Shown: one piece after another, positions 34,025 to 42,280 of the stretch
Numbering within the stretch: position 1 is the stretch's first letter
Layout of the letters: the number at the start of each line of letters is the position of its first letter
Assembly (NCBI GenBank): GCA_016718035.1
Contig: JADKEK010000003.1
Location: forward strand, 293,501 to 357,500
Direction of reading: 5' to 3'
Source: Bacteroidota bacterium
Lineage (GTDB): Bacteria > Bacteroidota > Bacteroidia > Chitinophagales > BACL12
DNA length: 64,000 nucleotides
Program-made: the position numbers and the translations under genes
Notes under the pieces: generated by a model
Database searches by the model: none
Told to the model about the DNA's origin: nothing
The model's input: the letters and a program-made list of their open reading frames with translations, nothing else

Positions 34025-35920
34025 TTACATCAAAATAATTAATAATAAAATTCCAACCATACCAAGTGCCATAGCAAATAAATAAAAACTTACTGCTCCG
34101 GTTTGAATGTTTTTTAACTGTGATGAACAATATGCCGAGAATCGCGCAGTTCCATTCACAAATCCGTCAATAACCTGTAAATCAATAATCTTATACAGGA
34201 AGTTGCCGAACATGTTTAAAGGCTTTACAACAATCGCGTTATATAATTCGTCGATATAATATTTATGATTTAATACTTTTCCAAAACCGGTAATTTGTGC
34301 ATCGGCTTCCGGAACTGTTTTTTTAATTTTATATTTTAAGTGCGCAAAATATATCGTTAAAAATATAGCCACAGATGCGATTATCATGAGCATAATTTCC
34401 GTATTCATCGCCATATGTTTTTCATCCATAGGCACTACCGGACTTAAATAATGCATCATCATTTTGTTACCACCGAATAAATGCGGGATATTTAAAAGCC
34501 CACCAAAAATTGCAAGGACGGTCAACACTATTAATGGCGTTGTAATAACACGTGGTGATTCATGAATATGTTTACTCACTTCAGCCGACATACGCTCATC
34601 GCCTCTGAACACAACCGCATAAACGCGCATCATATAATATACTGTAAGCAAACCGGCAAACAAACCAATTACCCAAAGTACAGGTGAAATATGATAAGCT
34701 GCAATTAAAATACTGTCTTTGGAAAAGAATCCTGAAAAAGGCGGCACTGCCATTATTGCTAGTACACCAAATCCGAATACCCAATGGGTAATTTTCATAC
34801 GTTTATCCAAGCCTCCCATTTTGCGAATATCTTGTTCGCCTCCCAGGCCGTGAATTACACTTCCTGCTGAAAGGAATAATAAGGCTTTAAAGAATGCATG
34901 TGTTATTAAGTGGAACATTGCCGCTTCGTATGCACCAACACCAATTGCAAAAAACATTAAACCTAATTGACTAACTGTTGAATAAGCCAATACTTTTTTA
35001 ATATCATTTTGTTTTAGAGCGATAGAACCTGCAAAAATTGCCGTAACTATACCTACCACCATAATTATTTCTAAAGTAAATGGCGCCAGACTAAATAACA
35101 AGTTGCTGCGCACTATCATATAAATACCGGCAGTAACCATTGTAGCTGCGTGGATTAATGCAGATACCGGTGTAGGGCCGGCCATTGCATCAGGTAACCA
35201 GGTATACAGTGGCAACTGAGCACTTTTTCCGCAGGCACCAATAAATAATAAAATAGTGATTGCGGTTAACATATTTTCATCCGGAACAATTCGAGATACA
35301 CTTTCATTTACCCCATCGAAAGTTAATGTTCCTGCATATTGAAATAACAAAAACAAACCGAACAACATGGCTAAGTCGCCAATTCTGTTCATAATAAATG
35401 CTTTGTTAGCGGCTTTATTATACTCCTGATTTTTATACCAGAATCCAATTAACAAATAAGAACACAATCCAACACCTTCCCAGCCAACAAACATTAGAAT
35501 ATAGTTGTTTGCCATTACCAGGGTAAGCATAAAGAAGATGAAAAGATTCAGATAAGAAAAGAAACGGTTAAATCCTTCATCACCATGCATGTATCCGATT
35601 GAGTAAACATGAATTAAACTACCAACTCCGGTAATCACCATCATCATAATAATACTCAGGTGATCAATTTGAAATGCAAAAGGAATTGTCAACCCACCAA
35701 CCGAAAACCAATTACATAATTGTACATGAATAACTTCTACCGATTGCAACTGATTAAATAATACCAGCGAAAGCACAAACGAAAGTGCCACCCACATAGA
35801 AGCATGGATACCGGCTAGTTTTTCAGAAATCTTATTCTTGAAAAAGATATGTATAAAAAACCCAAGCAATGGCAATGCCGGAATAAGCAGGGTAATGATA
35901 TTTAGGGTATTTTGACTCAC
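34025..35920 (-). CDS. nuoL: NADH-quinone oxidoreductase subunit L
   Basis: This is the largest antiporter-like subunit of complex I, 631 residues, with a C-terminal extension forming the lateral helix. Motifs: FQIDHLSIIMMMVITGVGSLIHVYSIGYM as adjoining segments, FVGWEGVGLCSYLLIGFW, SAQLPLYTWLPDAMAGPTPVSALIHAATM, and AYSTVSQLGLMFFAIGVGAY. A soluble loop near residues 455-490 contains FGGNKMMMHYL. It lies 71 bases after nuoK. Confidence 0.96.
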   Translation of the reverse strand: MSQNTLNIITLLIPALPLLGFFIHIFFKNKISEKLAGIHASMWVALSFVLSLVLFNQLQSVEVIHVQLCNWFSVGGLTIPFAFQIDHLSIIMMMVITGVGSLIHVYSIGYMHGDEGFNRFFSYLNLFIFFMLTLVMANNYILMFVGWEGVGLCSYLLIGFWYKNQEYNKAANKAFIMNRIGDLAMLFGLFLLFQYAGTLTFDGVNESVSRIVPDENMLTAITILLFIGACGKSAQLPLYTWLPDAMAGPTPVSALIHAATMVTAGIYMIVRSNLLFSLAPFTLEIIMVVGIVTAIFAGSIALKQNDIKKVLAYSTVSQLGLMFFAIGVGAYEAAMFHLITHAFFKALLFLSAGSVIHGLGGEQDIRKMGGLDKRMKITHWVFGFGVLAIMAVPPFSGFFSKDSILIAAYHISPVLWVIGLFAGLLTVYYMMRVYAVVFRGDERMSAEVSKHIHESPRVITTPLIVLTVLAIFGGLLNIPHLFGGNKMMMHYLSPVVPMDEKHMAMNTEIMLMIIASVAIFLTIYFAHLKYKIKKTVPEADAQITGFGKVLNHKYYIDELYNAIVVKPLNMFGNFLYKIIDLQVIDGFVNGTARFSAYCSSQLKNIQTGAVSFYLFAMALGMVGILLLIILM

Positions 35921-35991
35921 TTTAATTTCTTTTTATCATTTATCATCATGCTTGTGAAGCAGATGGTTTGATTAATTATTTATTATTTGGA

Positions 35992-36330
35992 TTACCACTT
36001 CAGTTTATCCAATGAATTGATATCTATTGATTTTGTATTTCTGTAAATCATTACTAACATGGCCAAGCCAACTGCAACTTCGGCAGCTGCTACTACCATA
36101 ATAAAAAACACAAAAGCCTGCCCCTGTGGATCGTTGTGATACGATGAAAAGGCTGCTGCCATGAGGTTAATTGAATTCAACATTAATTCAATACTTAAAA
36201 ACACCACAATTAAATTGCGACGCATTAAAATTCCCATCACGCCAATGCTGAATAATATCAGCGAAAGCATGATAAAATTTTCGAGCGGGATAGCTCTCAT
36301 TTGTTCGCTCAAAGCGCCTGTATTATCCAT
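35992..36330 (-). CDS. nuoK: NADH-quinone oxidoreductase subunit K
   Basis: This is a small three-helix membrane subunit of complex I, 112 residues. Conserved segments: GVMGILMRRNLIVVFLSIELMLNSINL with the two buried Glu region, and VVAAAEVAVGLAMLVMIYRN. The N-terminus is about ten residues longer than usual, and an internal ATG (MRAIPLENFIML) is a possible start. It overlaps nuoJ by eight bases. Confidence 0.95.
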   Translation of the reverse strand: MDNTGALSEQMRAIPLENFIMLSLILFSIGVMGILMRRNLIVVFLSIELMLNSINLMAAAFSSYHNDPQGQAFVFFIMVVAAAEVAVGLAMLVMIYRNTKSIDINSLDKLKW

Positions 36331-36826
36331 TTGCTTTATCTTTTTTATTCATAATAATTACTCCAACCATTGCCGACAGGAATAAAACACTCGTCAACTC
36401 AAACGGAATAAGAAATTCGTTAAATAATACTTTTCCTAATGTTTGCACATCACCGGTAGTATTGGTAACCGGCATTGGCATTTCAACCAATTCTGATTTA
36501 TAAAATGAAGCAAACAATAATAAAAACAATGAACCGCCGGTCATTATGGCAGCCATCCGTAAAAAATTAGTTTTCGTAAATGCTGCCGGTGTGTTCAAAT
36601 TCAGAAACATCAATACATATAAAAACAACACCATAATGGCGCCGGCATAAACTATGATATGCACAACGGCAAGAAACTGTGCGTTCAGCATGATGTATAA
36701 TCCGGCTACTGCAAAGAAACATACGAGCAGGTATAACACACTATACATAGCGTTGCGCTGAAACAACATCAGCAAACTACAAGCGATTGCTATTGCTGAA
36801 AGTGCGTAAAAAAATATTTCACTCAT
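36323..36826 (-). CDS. nuoJ: NADH-quinone oxidoreductase subunit J
   Basis: This is a five-helix membrane subunit of complex I, 167 residues. The third helix carries the conserved FLAVVHIIVYAGAIMVLFLYVLM pattern with the pi-bulge region. The C-terminus ends with a charged tail and overlaps nuoK. It follows nuoI by 34 bases. Confidence 0.95.
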   Translation of the reverse strand: MSEIFFYALSAIAIACSLLMLFQRNAMYSVLYLLVCFFAVAGLYIMLNAQFLAVVHIIVYAGAIMVLFLYVLMFLNLNTPAAFTKTNFLRMAAIMTGGSLFLLLFASFYKSELVEMPMPVTNTTGDVQTLGKVLFNEFLIPFELTSVLFLSAMVGVIIMNKKDKANG

Positions 36827-36860
36827 TATATCGGGTTCTGTATTGGGTTCTACTATTTAA

Positions 36861-37364
36861 TTAATTTGCTCCTTCACGAATTCCTTTGCGTCGGGAGCTG
36901 ATGTCAATTCGTTTATCTTTTTCAATTGGTTCTACTAACATATCTTTAGTAAACAAAAATTGTCCGCGCTGATAATTACTTGGTGCAATTCTATCGGTCA
37001 AATAAATGGCATCTTTTGGACAAGCCTCTTCACATAAACCGCAAAAAATGCAACGCAACATATTAATATTATATTCTGCGGCATATTTTTCTTCACGGTA
37101 TAAATGTTCTTCGCCCTTTTGACGTTCATCGGCAACTATAGTAATTGCTTCTGCAGGACATGCAACAGCACAAAGTCCGCAAGCGGTGCAATTTTCGCGT
37201 CCTTCTTCATCGCGTTTCAACACGTGCACACCACGAAACACTTTGCTGTGTTCACGGGTTTCTTCAGGGTAGTTTACGGTAACTTTTTTGGTGAAAAAAT
37301 GCGACATCGTAATGCGCAATCCACCCAAAATAGCAGGCAAGTAGAGACGCTCCGAGAGGGTCAT
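36861..37364 (-). CDS. nuoI: NADH-quinone oxidoreductase subunit I (2x 4Fe-4S)
   Basis: This is the ferredoxin-like subunit of the complex I connecting arm, passing electrons through clusters N6a and N6b. Both cluster motifs are present: CTACGLCAVACPAEAI and CIFCGLCEEACPKDAI. The ATG at 37364 (MTLSERLYLPAIL) gives a usual 167 residues; an earlier in-frame ATG at 37409 would add 15 unlikely residues. Upstream is not nuoH, as expected, but a repeat block and a four-helix-bundle gene. Confidence 0.95.
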   Translation of the reverse strand: MTLSERLYLPAILGGLRITMSHFFTKKVTVNYPEETREHSKVFRGVHVLKRDEEGRENCTACGLCAVACPAEAITIVADERQKGEEHLYREEKYAAEYNINMLRCIFCGLCEEACPKDAIYLTDRIAPSNYQRGQFLFTKDMLVEPIEKDKRIDISSRRKGIREGAN

Positions 37365-37430
37365 CTTCTTGTTTGTTACTATTCTACTTCTGTTAGTTAA
37401 ACTTTGCATTTTTTGTATTTTTTAATTGAT

Positions 37431-37497
37431 CAAGATTGAACAAGATTGCTCAATTTTGATCAATCTTGTTCAATCTTGTCCAATTTTGTTCAATTTT
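37431..37497. repeat. Decamer repeat block downstream of the four-helix gene
   Basis: Seven in-register 10-base units of the form CAAnnTTGnn (CAAGATTGAA, CAAGATTGCT, CAATTTTGAT, CAATCTTGTT, CAATCTTGTC, CAATTTTGTT, CAATTTTTTT). The first two and the fourth and fifth are reverse complements, giving an 18-bp perfect inverted repeat (37431-37448 with 37461-37478) around a 12-base loop. On the minus strand this is a large hairpin in the nuo mRNA between the inserted gene and nuoI. Confidence 0.88.
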
Positions 37498-37500
37498 TTT

Positions 37501-37890
37501 TCAACTATCAATCTCCTTATCACCTTGTTGCTTGAGCCAACGATTCATTTTAGCTGTTTTTGCCGATGCCGTAAAAATAGCATTTAACTCATTTGCTTCT
37601 TTAAGCAGTTTAAAAGTTTCAGCAACAGCTAATACTTCGCCTTCTGTAATCACTTCCAACCAATAACAACTTTCATCTGCTTCTTCATTAACTATTGACA
37701 ACTTAGCAATAAACTCATTTTGAGATCTTGCTCTACAAGCTGCCCTATAGTTAGCTCCTACAGAGGTGCCGGATTTTGATAATTGTATTTTAAGAACATT
37801 GTTTTCAGGCACCGGAGGAATACGTTTGCAAATTGCTAAACAAGCTATTGCAAATTTTTTCGTCCTGGCCTTTAATAAATCAGGATTCAC
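37501..37890 (-). CDS. Four-helix-bundle protein (23S rRNA intervening-sequence family)
   Basis: The 129-residue helical protein belongs to the family first met in 23S rRNA intervening sequences and common as a free gene in Bacteroidota. Markers: LKARTKKFAIAC, the central SGTSVGANYRAACRARSQNEF, then SIVNEEADESCYWLEV. The start is a GTG at 37890, giving the family-like MNPDLLKARTKKF. Its function is unknown. It is placed between nuoH and nuoI, in the operon direction, with decamer repeats on both sides and a palindrome upstream. It is not a complex I subunit and looks inserted; transcription with nuo is likely. Confidence 0.9.
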   Translation of the reverse strand: MNPDLLKARTKKFAIACLAICKRIPPVPENNVLKIQLSKSGTSVGANYRAACRARSQNEFIAKLSIVNEEADESCYWLEVITEGEVLAVAETFKLLKEANELNAIFTASAKTAKMNRWLKQQGDKEIDS

Positions 37891-37992
37891 AAAAACTATT
37901 TCTAAGGGTTAAAAATTAAATTATTTATTAATTGGTCAAAATTGAGGCAAAATTTTAAAATTTTTATCTTACGAAAATTTCAATTCTGTTTC

Positions 37993-38010
37993 TCCCGATA
38001 GCTATCGGGA
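37993..38010. repeat. 18-bp perfect palindrome TCCCGATAG/CTATCGGGA
   Basis: TCCCGATAG is followed directly by CTATCGGGA. From memory this palindrome is a recurrent intergenic sequence in Bacteroidota. Here it lies about 100 bases upstream of the four-helix gene and next to decamer repeats. Confidence 0.8.
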
Positions 38011-38012
38011 TT

Positions 38013-38060
38013 GCACAATTTTGCTTCAATTTTGCTCAATTTTGTTCAATTCTGCTTCAA
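38013..38060. repeat. Decamer-type repeats near the nuoH 3' end
   Basis: CACAATTTTGCTT, CAATTTTGCT, CAATTTTGTT, CAATTCTGCTT and CAATTC follow one another, matching the CAATTTTGTT units at 37.43 kb. The last units overlap the final codons of nuoH (stop at 38046), so the repeat has formed or entered exactly at the gene end. Confidence 0.8.
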
Positions 38061-39098
38061 TTCAAAAAATATAATCACCGCTCCTGTAATCAATACATTT
38101 AATATCGACAACGGGAGTAGCACTTTCCATCCTAAATTCAACAACTGGTCGAAACGGAATCTTGGTATTGTCCAGCGAATCCACATAAAGAAGAATACGA
38201 AGAACAAAACTTTAGCAAACATTACCGCTACGCAAATCAGCACAAACCAGATATCACCTACTGAACCCTGAACTGCTTCCATACCCGGAAAATTATATCC
38301 GCCAAAATACAAGCACGTAATCATTGCGCTTGAGATAAACATATTTACATATTCTGCGAATAAAAAGAATCCAAGTTTCATTGAGCTGTATTCTGTATGG
38401 AATCCGCCCACTAATTCGGTTTCTGATTCGGGTAAATCGAAAGGTGTTCTGTTACATTCGGCAAAAGCACAAATAATAAAAATTAAACATCCGAGTGGCT
38501 GAACAAATACATTCCAGTTCATACCTGCCCAATCGCTTTGTGCATTGACAATACTTCCTAAACTTAATGAGCCAGTTGACATCACAACGGCAATTATGCT
38601 CATGCCCATTGCTAATTCGTAACTAATCATTTGGCTTGATGCGCGAACTGCTCCAAGCAATGAATATTTATTATTAGAAGCCCATCCACCAATCATAATT
38701 CCGTAAACTCCCAAACTCACAACTCCTAAAACATATAAAACACCAATATTAATATCAGCTACCTGCAATGGTACACTAGTACCATTAATGGTAACATTTG
38801 GCCCCCATGGAATTACTGCACTTGTCATTAATGCCGTAATCATGGTAATTGCAGGACCAGCAATAAATAAAAATCTATTAGACGCCGCTGGAATAAAATC
38901 CTCTTTCATAAACATTTTAACACCATCGGCTAAAGGTTGTAACAACCCAAATGGTCCTGCGCGGTTAGGTCCTAGGCGGTCTTGCATAAATGCAGCCACT
39001 TTTCTTTCAGCATAAGTACTATATGCAGCAATTGCAAGTGATAATGCAAAAAGCACTACAACGAGAATTATTTTAAATATTAATATCGGGTCGATCAT
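38046..39098 (-). CDS. nuoH: NADH-quinone oxidoreductase subunit H
   Basis: This is the membrane subunit that links the peripheral arm to the membrane arm and forms part of the quinone cavity; 350 residues, eight or nine helices. Motifs: YAERKVAAFMQDRLGPNRAGPFGLLQPLADGVKM in adjoining segments, ECNRTPFDLPESETELVGGFHTEYSS, and FFVFFFMWIRWTIPRFRFDQLL. Its last codons (FFELKQN) run into decamer repeats. Confidence 0.96.
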   Translation of the reverse strand: MIDPILIFKIILVVVLFALSLAIAAYSTYAERKVAAFMQDRLGPNRAGPFGLLQPLADGVKMFMKEDFIPAASNRFLFIAGPAITMITALMTSAVIPWGPNVTINGTSVPLQVADINIGVLYVLGVVSLGVYGIMIGGWASNNKYSLLGAVRASSQMISYELAMGMSIIAVVMSTGSLSLGSIVNAQSDWAGMNWNVFVQPLGCLIFIICAFAECNRTPFDLPESETELVGGFHTEYSSMKLGFFLFAEYVNMFISSAMITCLYFGGYNFPGMEAVQGSVGDIWFVLICVAVMFAKVLFFVFFFMWIRWTIPRFRFDQLLNLGWKVLLPLSILNVLITGAVIIFFELKQN

Positions 39099-39127
39099 TT
39101 GGATGATACGGTGTTTGGTATTTTATT

Positions 39128-39358
39128 ATTGAAACAGAATTGAACAAAATTGAACAAAATTTTGGTTCGCTCTTTATTGTTAAAAACTGCTTCTACTTGT
39201 TCTTTTTATTTATTAAAATTTATTTATAAAAATCAATTAAGTTTATCCTAATTGATTTCGGAATAACTCTATTTTGATTCTTCTAATCCCTATCAATCTT
39301 GTTCAATTTTGTTTCAATCTTGTTCAATTCTGCTCAATCCTGCTCAATCGGCTGTTCA
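39128..39358. repeat. Decamer repeats in the nuoG-nuoH gap
   Basis: The 271-base gap holds no gene. Near nuoH lies GAATTGAACAAAATTGAAC (39136-39154), and near nuoG lies CAATCTTGTT/CAATTTTGTTT/CAATCTTGTT/CAATTCTGCT/CAATCCTGCT/CAATCGGCTGTT (39295-39356). The two ends are reverse-complementary in type and could pair across the gap. They are the same family as the units around the four-helix gene. Confidence 0.75.
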
Positions 39359-39369
39359 AATATTTTTAC

Positions 39370-40317
39370 CTACTGCAACTTCTTCTGCGTTACCGGCAAT
39401 TCGAAAGGCAACTCATAGTGATTTTGTGAAATCACCGAGTGGCGGTCAACATGTGCCGGCCCTTCAATTTTCCAATCAGAAGTTGCTTTTTTATCGTAAC
39501 GACATTCATTACAAATAAATGCTTCACTTTCGCCCCACTGATCTTTGCGGCTGGTTACACGCAACACTTCTTCACCCTGATACCACAGTGTAACTTTACC
39601 TGTACATTTAGTACAATTGCGATGCGCATAAACAGGTTTTGTAAACCACACTCTTGATTTAAAACGGAATGTTTTATCCGTTAAAGCACCAACAGGACAA
39701 ACGTCAATCATATTACCTGAAAATTCGTTGTCGATAGCTGTTTCGATATAAGTTGAAATTTCAGAAACTTCACCTCTTCCTAAAACACCATGCACGCGCT
39801 GGTCGGTTAACTGATCAGCAACTTGTGTACAACGATAACATAAAATGCATCTATTCATATGCAATTTTATTTTATCGCCGATATCTCTTGTTTCAAAAGT
39901 TCTTCTTTTAAATTCGTAACGGCTTTTTGCAGCGCCGTGCTCATAACTTAAATCCTGTAAGTGACATTCACCTGCCTGATCGCAAACAGGGCAATCGAGC
40001 GGATGGTTTACTAATAAAAATTCCACCACACCTTTTCTTGCTTCAATTACTTCAGGTGATGTTACATTTTTTACTTCCATGCCATCCATAACTGCAGTGC
40101 GACAACTTGCTACTAATTTTGGCATAGGGCGCGGGTCTTTTTCGCTTCCTTTGGTTACTTTAACCAAACAAACGCGACATTTTCCTCCGCTTCCTTTTAA
40201 TTTGGAATAATAACACATTGCCGGCGGCACATTTTCGCCAATCATTCTGGCTGCTTCCAGAATGGTGGTTCCTGCCGGAACGTCAATGGTGATATCGTCT
40301 ATTGTTACTTTTGGCAT
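39370..40317 (-). CDS. nuoG: NADH-quinone oxidoreductase subunit G, short form
   Basis: This is the iron-sulfur subunit of the complex I NADH arm. Clusters in order: 2Fe-2S (Cys35, 47, 50, 72), the His-Cys 4Fe-4S (His105, Cys109, 112, 118), a further 4Fe-4S (Cys157, 160, 163, 207), and a C-terminal set (Cys235, 238, 269, 272). It is only 315 residues and ends after this last cluster, lacking the molybdopterin-like domain of the ~700-900-residue NuoG of other bacteria. The short form is, to my knowledge, normal in Bacteroidota, and no frame break is seen. Confidence 0.93.
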   Translation of the reverse strand: MPKVTIDDITIDVPAGTTILEAARMIGENVPPAMCYYSKLKGSGGKCRVCLVKVTKGSEKDPRPMPKLVASCRTAVMDGMEVKNVTSPEVIEARKGVVEFLLVNHPLDCPVCDQAGECHLQDLSYEHGAAKSRYEFKRRTFETRDIGDKIKLHMNRCILCYRCTQVADQLTDQRVHGVLGRGEVSEISTYIETAIDNEFSGNMIDVCPVGALTDKTFRFKSRVWFTKPVYAHRNCTKCTGKVTLWYQGEEVLRVTSRKDQWGESEAFICNECRYDKKATSDWKIEGPAHVDRHSVISQNHYELPFELPVTQKKLQ

Positions 40318-40344
40318 GTTATTATTTTATAACAATTAATTGCT

Positions 40345-41691
40345 TTACACTTTTTGCATTTTCATTTCCGGTTGATACACATGGTCTTCATCAAACACAC
40401 GATTCGGATATTTCACATGATATTCGAATTCGTGACGGAAATGACGAATTGCTGCAGCTACCGGCCATGCAGCTGCATCTCCCAAAGGACAAATGGTATT
40501 GCCTTCAATTTTGCGCTGAATATCCCATAACAAATCAATGTCTTCCATTTTTCCGTGACCGTATTCAATATTATGTAACACGCGTTCCATCCAACCGGTT
40601 CCTTCGCGACAAGGTGAGCACTGTCCACAACTTTCATGATGATAAAAACGTGCAAAATTCCATGTATTACGAACAATACATGCTTTTTCATCATACACAA
40701 TAAATCCTCCGGAGCCCAACATACTTCCTGTTGCAAATCCACCTTCACTTAAGCTTTCGTAGGTCATTAAACGCGGATTACCATCACTCATTTTTAACAA
40801 TAAATGATTTGGTAAAATTGGCACTGAACTTCCACCCGGAACACAGGCTTTTAATTCAAGATTATTTTTTATACCTCCGCAATATTCATCTGAATAAATA
40901 AATTCTTCAACTGAAATGCCCATTTCAATTTCATACACACCCGGTTTATTAATATTTCCTGATGCAGAAATTAATTTAGTGCCGGTTGATTTTCCGATAC
41001 CGATTTTTGCATATTCATCGCCACCATCATTAATAATAGGAACAACAGCTGCAATAGATTCAACATTATTTACAATTGTCGGGCAACCCCATAATCCGGC
41101 AATTGCAGGAAATGGTGGTTTAATACGCGGATTACCACGTTTTCCTTCCAGCGATTCAATTAATGCAGTTTCTTCTCCGCAGATATAAGCACCTGCACCG
41201 GGATGCACATGTAAGTCGAGTGAATAACCGCTGCCTAAAATATTTTCTCCCAAATAACCTTTTGCGTATGCTTCAGCAATTGCTTTTTCTAAAATGCGCA
41301 AAATGAACATGTATTCACCGCGGATATAAATATATGAAGTGCGACAACCTAATGCATAACTGGAAACTATCATCCCTTCAATTAATAAGTGAGGGATTTT
41401 TTCCATTAATAATCTATCCTTAAATGTTCCAGGCTCACTTTCATCTGCATTACATAATAAATAACGTGGTTTACCAGAATTTCTATCGAGGAAACTCCAT
41501 TTCATTCCCGTAGCAAACCCGGCGCCGCCGCGACCACGCAATCCTGATTTTTTTACCTCTTCGGTAACTTCATCAGGTGTCATTTTTTTCAAAGCTTTTT
41601 CAACTGAACGATAACCTCCGTTTTGAAGGTAACCTTCCATCGTGTTGATGTTGGCTTTATTCAGATGTTCTAATAATAATTTGCGACCCAT
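40345..41691 (-). CDS. nuoF: NADH-quinone oxidoreductase subunit F
   Basis: This subunit binds NADH and FMN and takes in the electrons. Motifs: GLRGRGGAGFATGMKWSF (NADH site), GAGAYICGEETALIESLEG (FMN site), and ESCGQCSPCREGT with a later Cys for cluster N3. The length of 448 residues is standard. It lies 27 bases after nuoE and ends 27 bases before nuoG. Confidence 0.97.
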   Translation of the reverse strand: MGRKLLLEHLNKANINTMEGYLQNGGYRSVEKALKKMTPDEVTEEVKKSGLRGRGGAGFATGMKWSFLDRNSGKPRYLLCNADESEPGTFKDRLLMEKIPHLLIEGMIVSSYALGCRTSYIYIRGEYMFILRILEKAIAEAYAKGYLGENILGSGYSLDLHVHPGAGAYICGEETALIESLEGKRGNPRIKPPFPAIAGLWGCPTIVNNVESIAAVVPIINDGGDEYAKIGIGKSTGTKLISASGNINKPGVYEIEMGISVEEFIYSDEYCGGIKNNLELKACVPGGSSVPILPNHLLLKMSDGNPRLMTYESLSEGGFATGSMLGSGGFIVYDEKACIVRNTWNFARFYHHESCGQCSPCREGTGWMERVLHNIEYGHGKMEDIDLLWDIQRKIEGNTICPLGDAAAWPVAAAIRHFRHEFEYHVKYPNRVFDEDHVYQPEMKMQKV

Positions 41692-41718
41692 AGTATTATT
41701 TGATGTGCTACGCGAGCA

Positions 41719-42240
41719 TCAATTATTAATTGCTTTTAATTTTTCCTGTTTCAGATTTTCTAAAATCATGTCCACTTTTTCTTCTGTTAAATGCTCATAA
41801 AATGTTTCGCCAATTTGAAACATCGGTGCATATCCACAAGCACCTAAACATTCCACTGTTTTTAAAGTAAACATGTTATCTTTTGTTGTTTCACCAACTT
41901 TGATATTTAATTTTTTTTCGATGTAGCTGACAATTTTTTCAGCACCATTTAAACAACAAGGTCCTGTTTGGCAAACTTCAATTAAAATTTTTCCAACCGG
42001 TTTGGTGTTATACATCGAATAAAATGTTGCCACTTCGTACACTTCGATAGGATGAATATGTAACAGTCTTGCAACATAATCCATTGTTTCTGCACTTAAC
42101 CATCCACCAAATTCGTTTTGTGCAATATGTAACACCGGCAATAGCGCAGATTTCATTTTATCTTGCGGATAATGACTTACAATGCGGCTAACTTCCAGCA
42201 TCGCTTCCGGTGAAAATTCAATTTTTTGTACTTCTGTCAT
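41719..42240 (-). CDS. nuoE: NADH-quinone oxidoreductase subunit E
   Basis: This is the thioredoxin-fold 2Fe-2S subunit (cluster N1a) of complex I, 173 residues. The helical N-terminal region (ALLPVLHIAQNEFGGWLS) is followed by the cluster ligands in EVCQTGPCCLNGA and ECLGACGYAPM. It forms the NADH module with NuoF. Confidence 0.96.
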   Translation of the reverse strand: MTEVQKIEFSPEAMLEVSRIVSHYPQDKMKSALLPVLHIAQNEFGGWLSAETMDYVARLLHIHPIEVYEVATFYSMYNTKPVGKILIEVCQTGPCCLNGAEKIVSYIEKKLNIKVGETTKDNMFTLKTVECLGACGYAPMFQIGETFYEHLTEEKVDMILENLKQEKLKAINN

Positions 42241-42280
42241 TACTATTATAAAAATTACTCCTTTTCAGGAGATCAATAAA

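Noticed and set aside
39370..40317. nuoG as a pseudogene cut short by the repeats
   Set aside because: All expected cluster ligands are present, and short NuoG is the form I expect in this phylum. The repeat block begins only after its stop.
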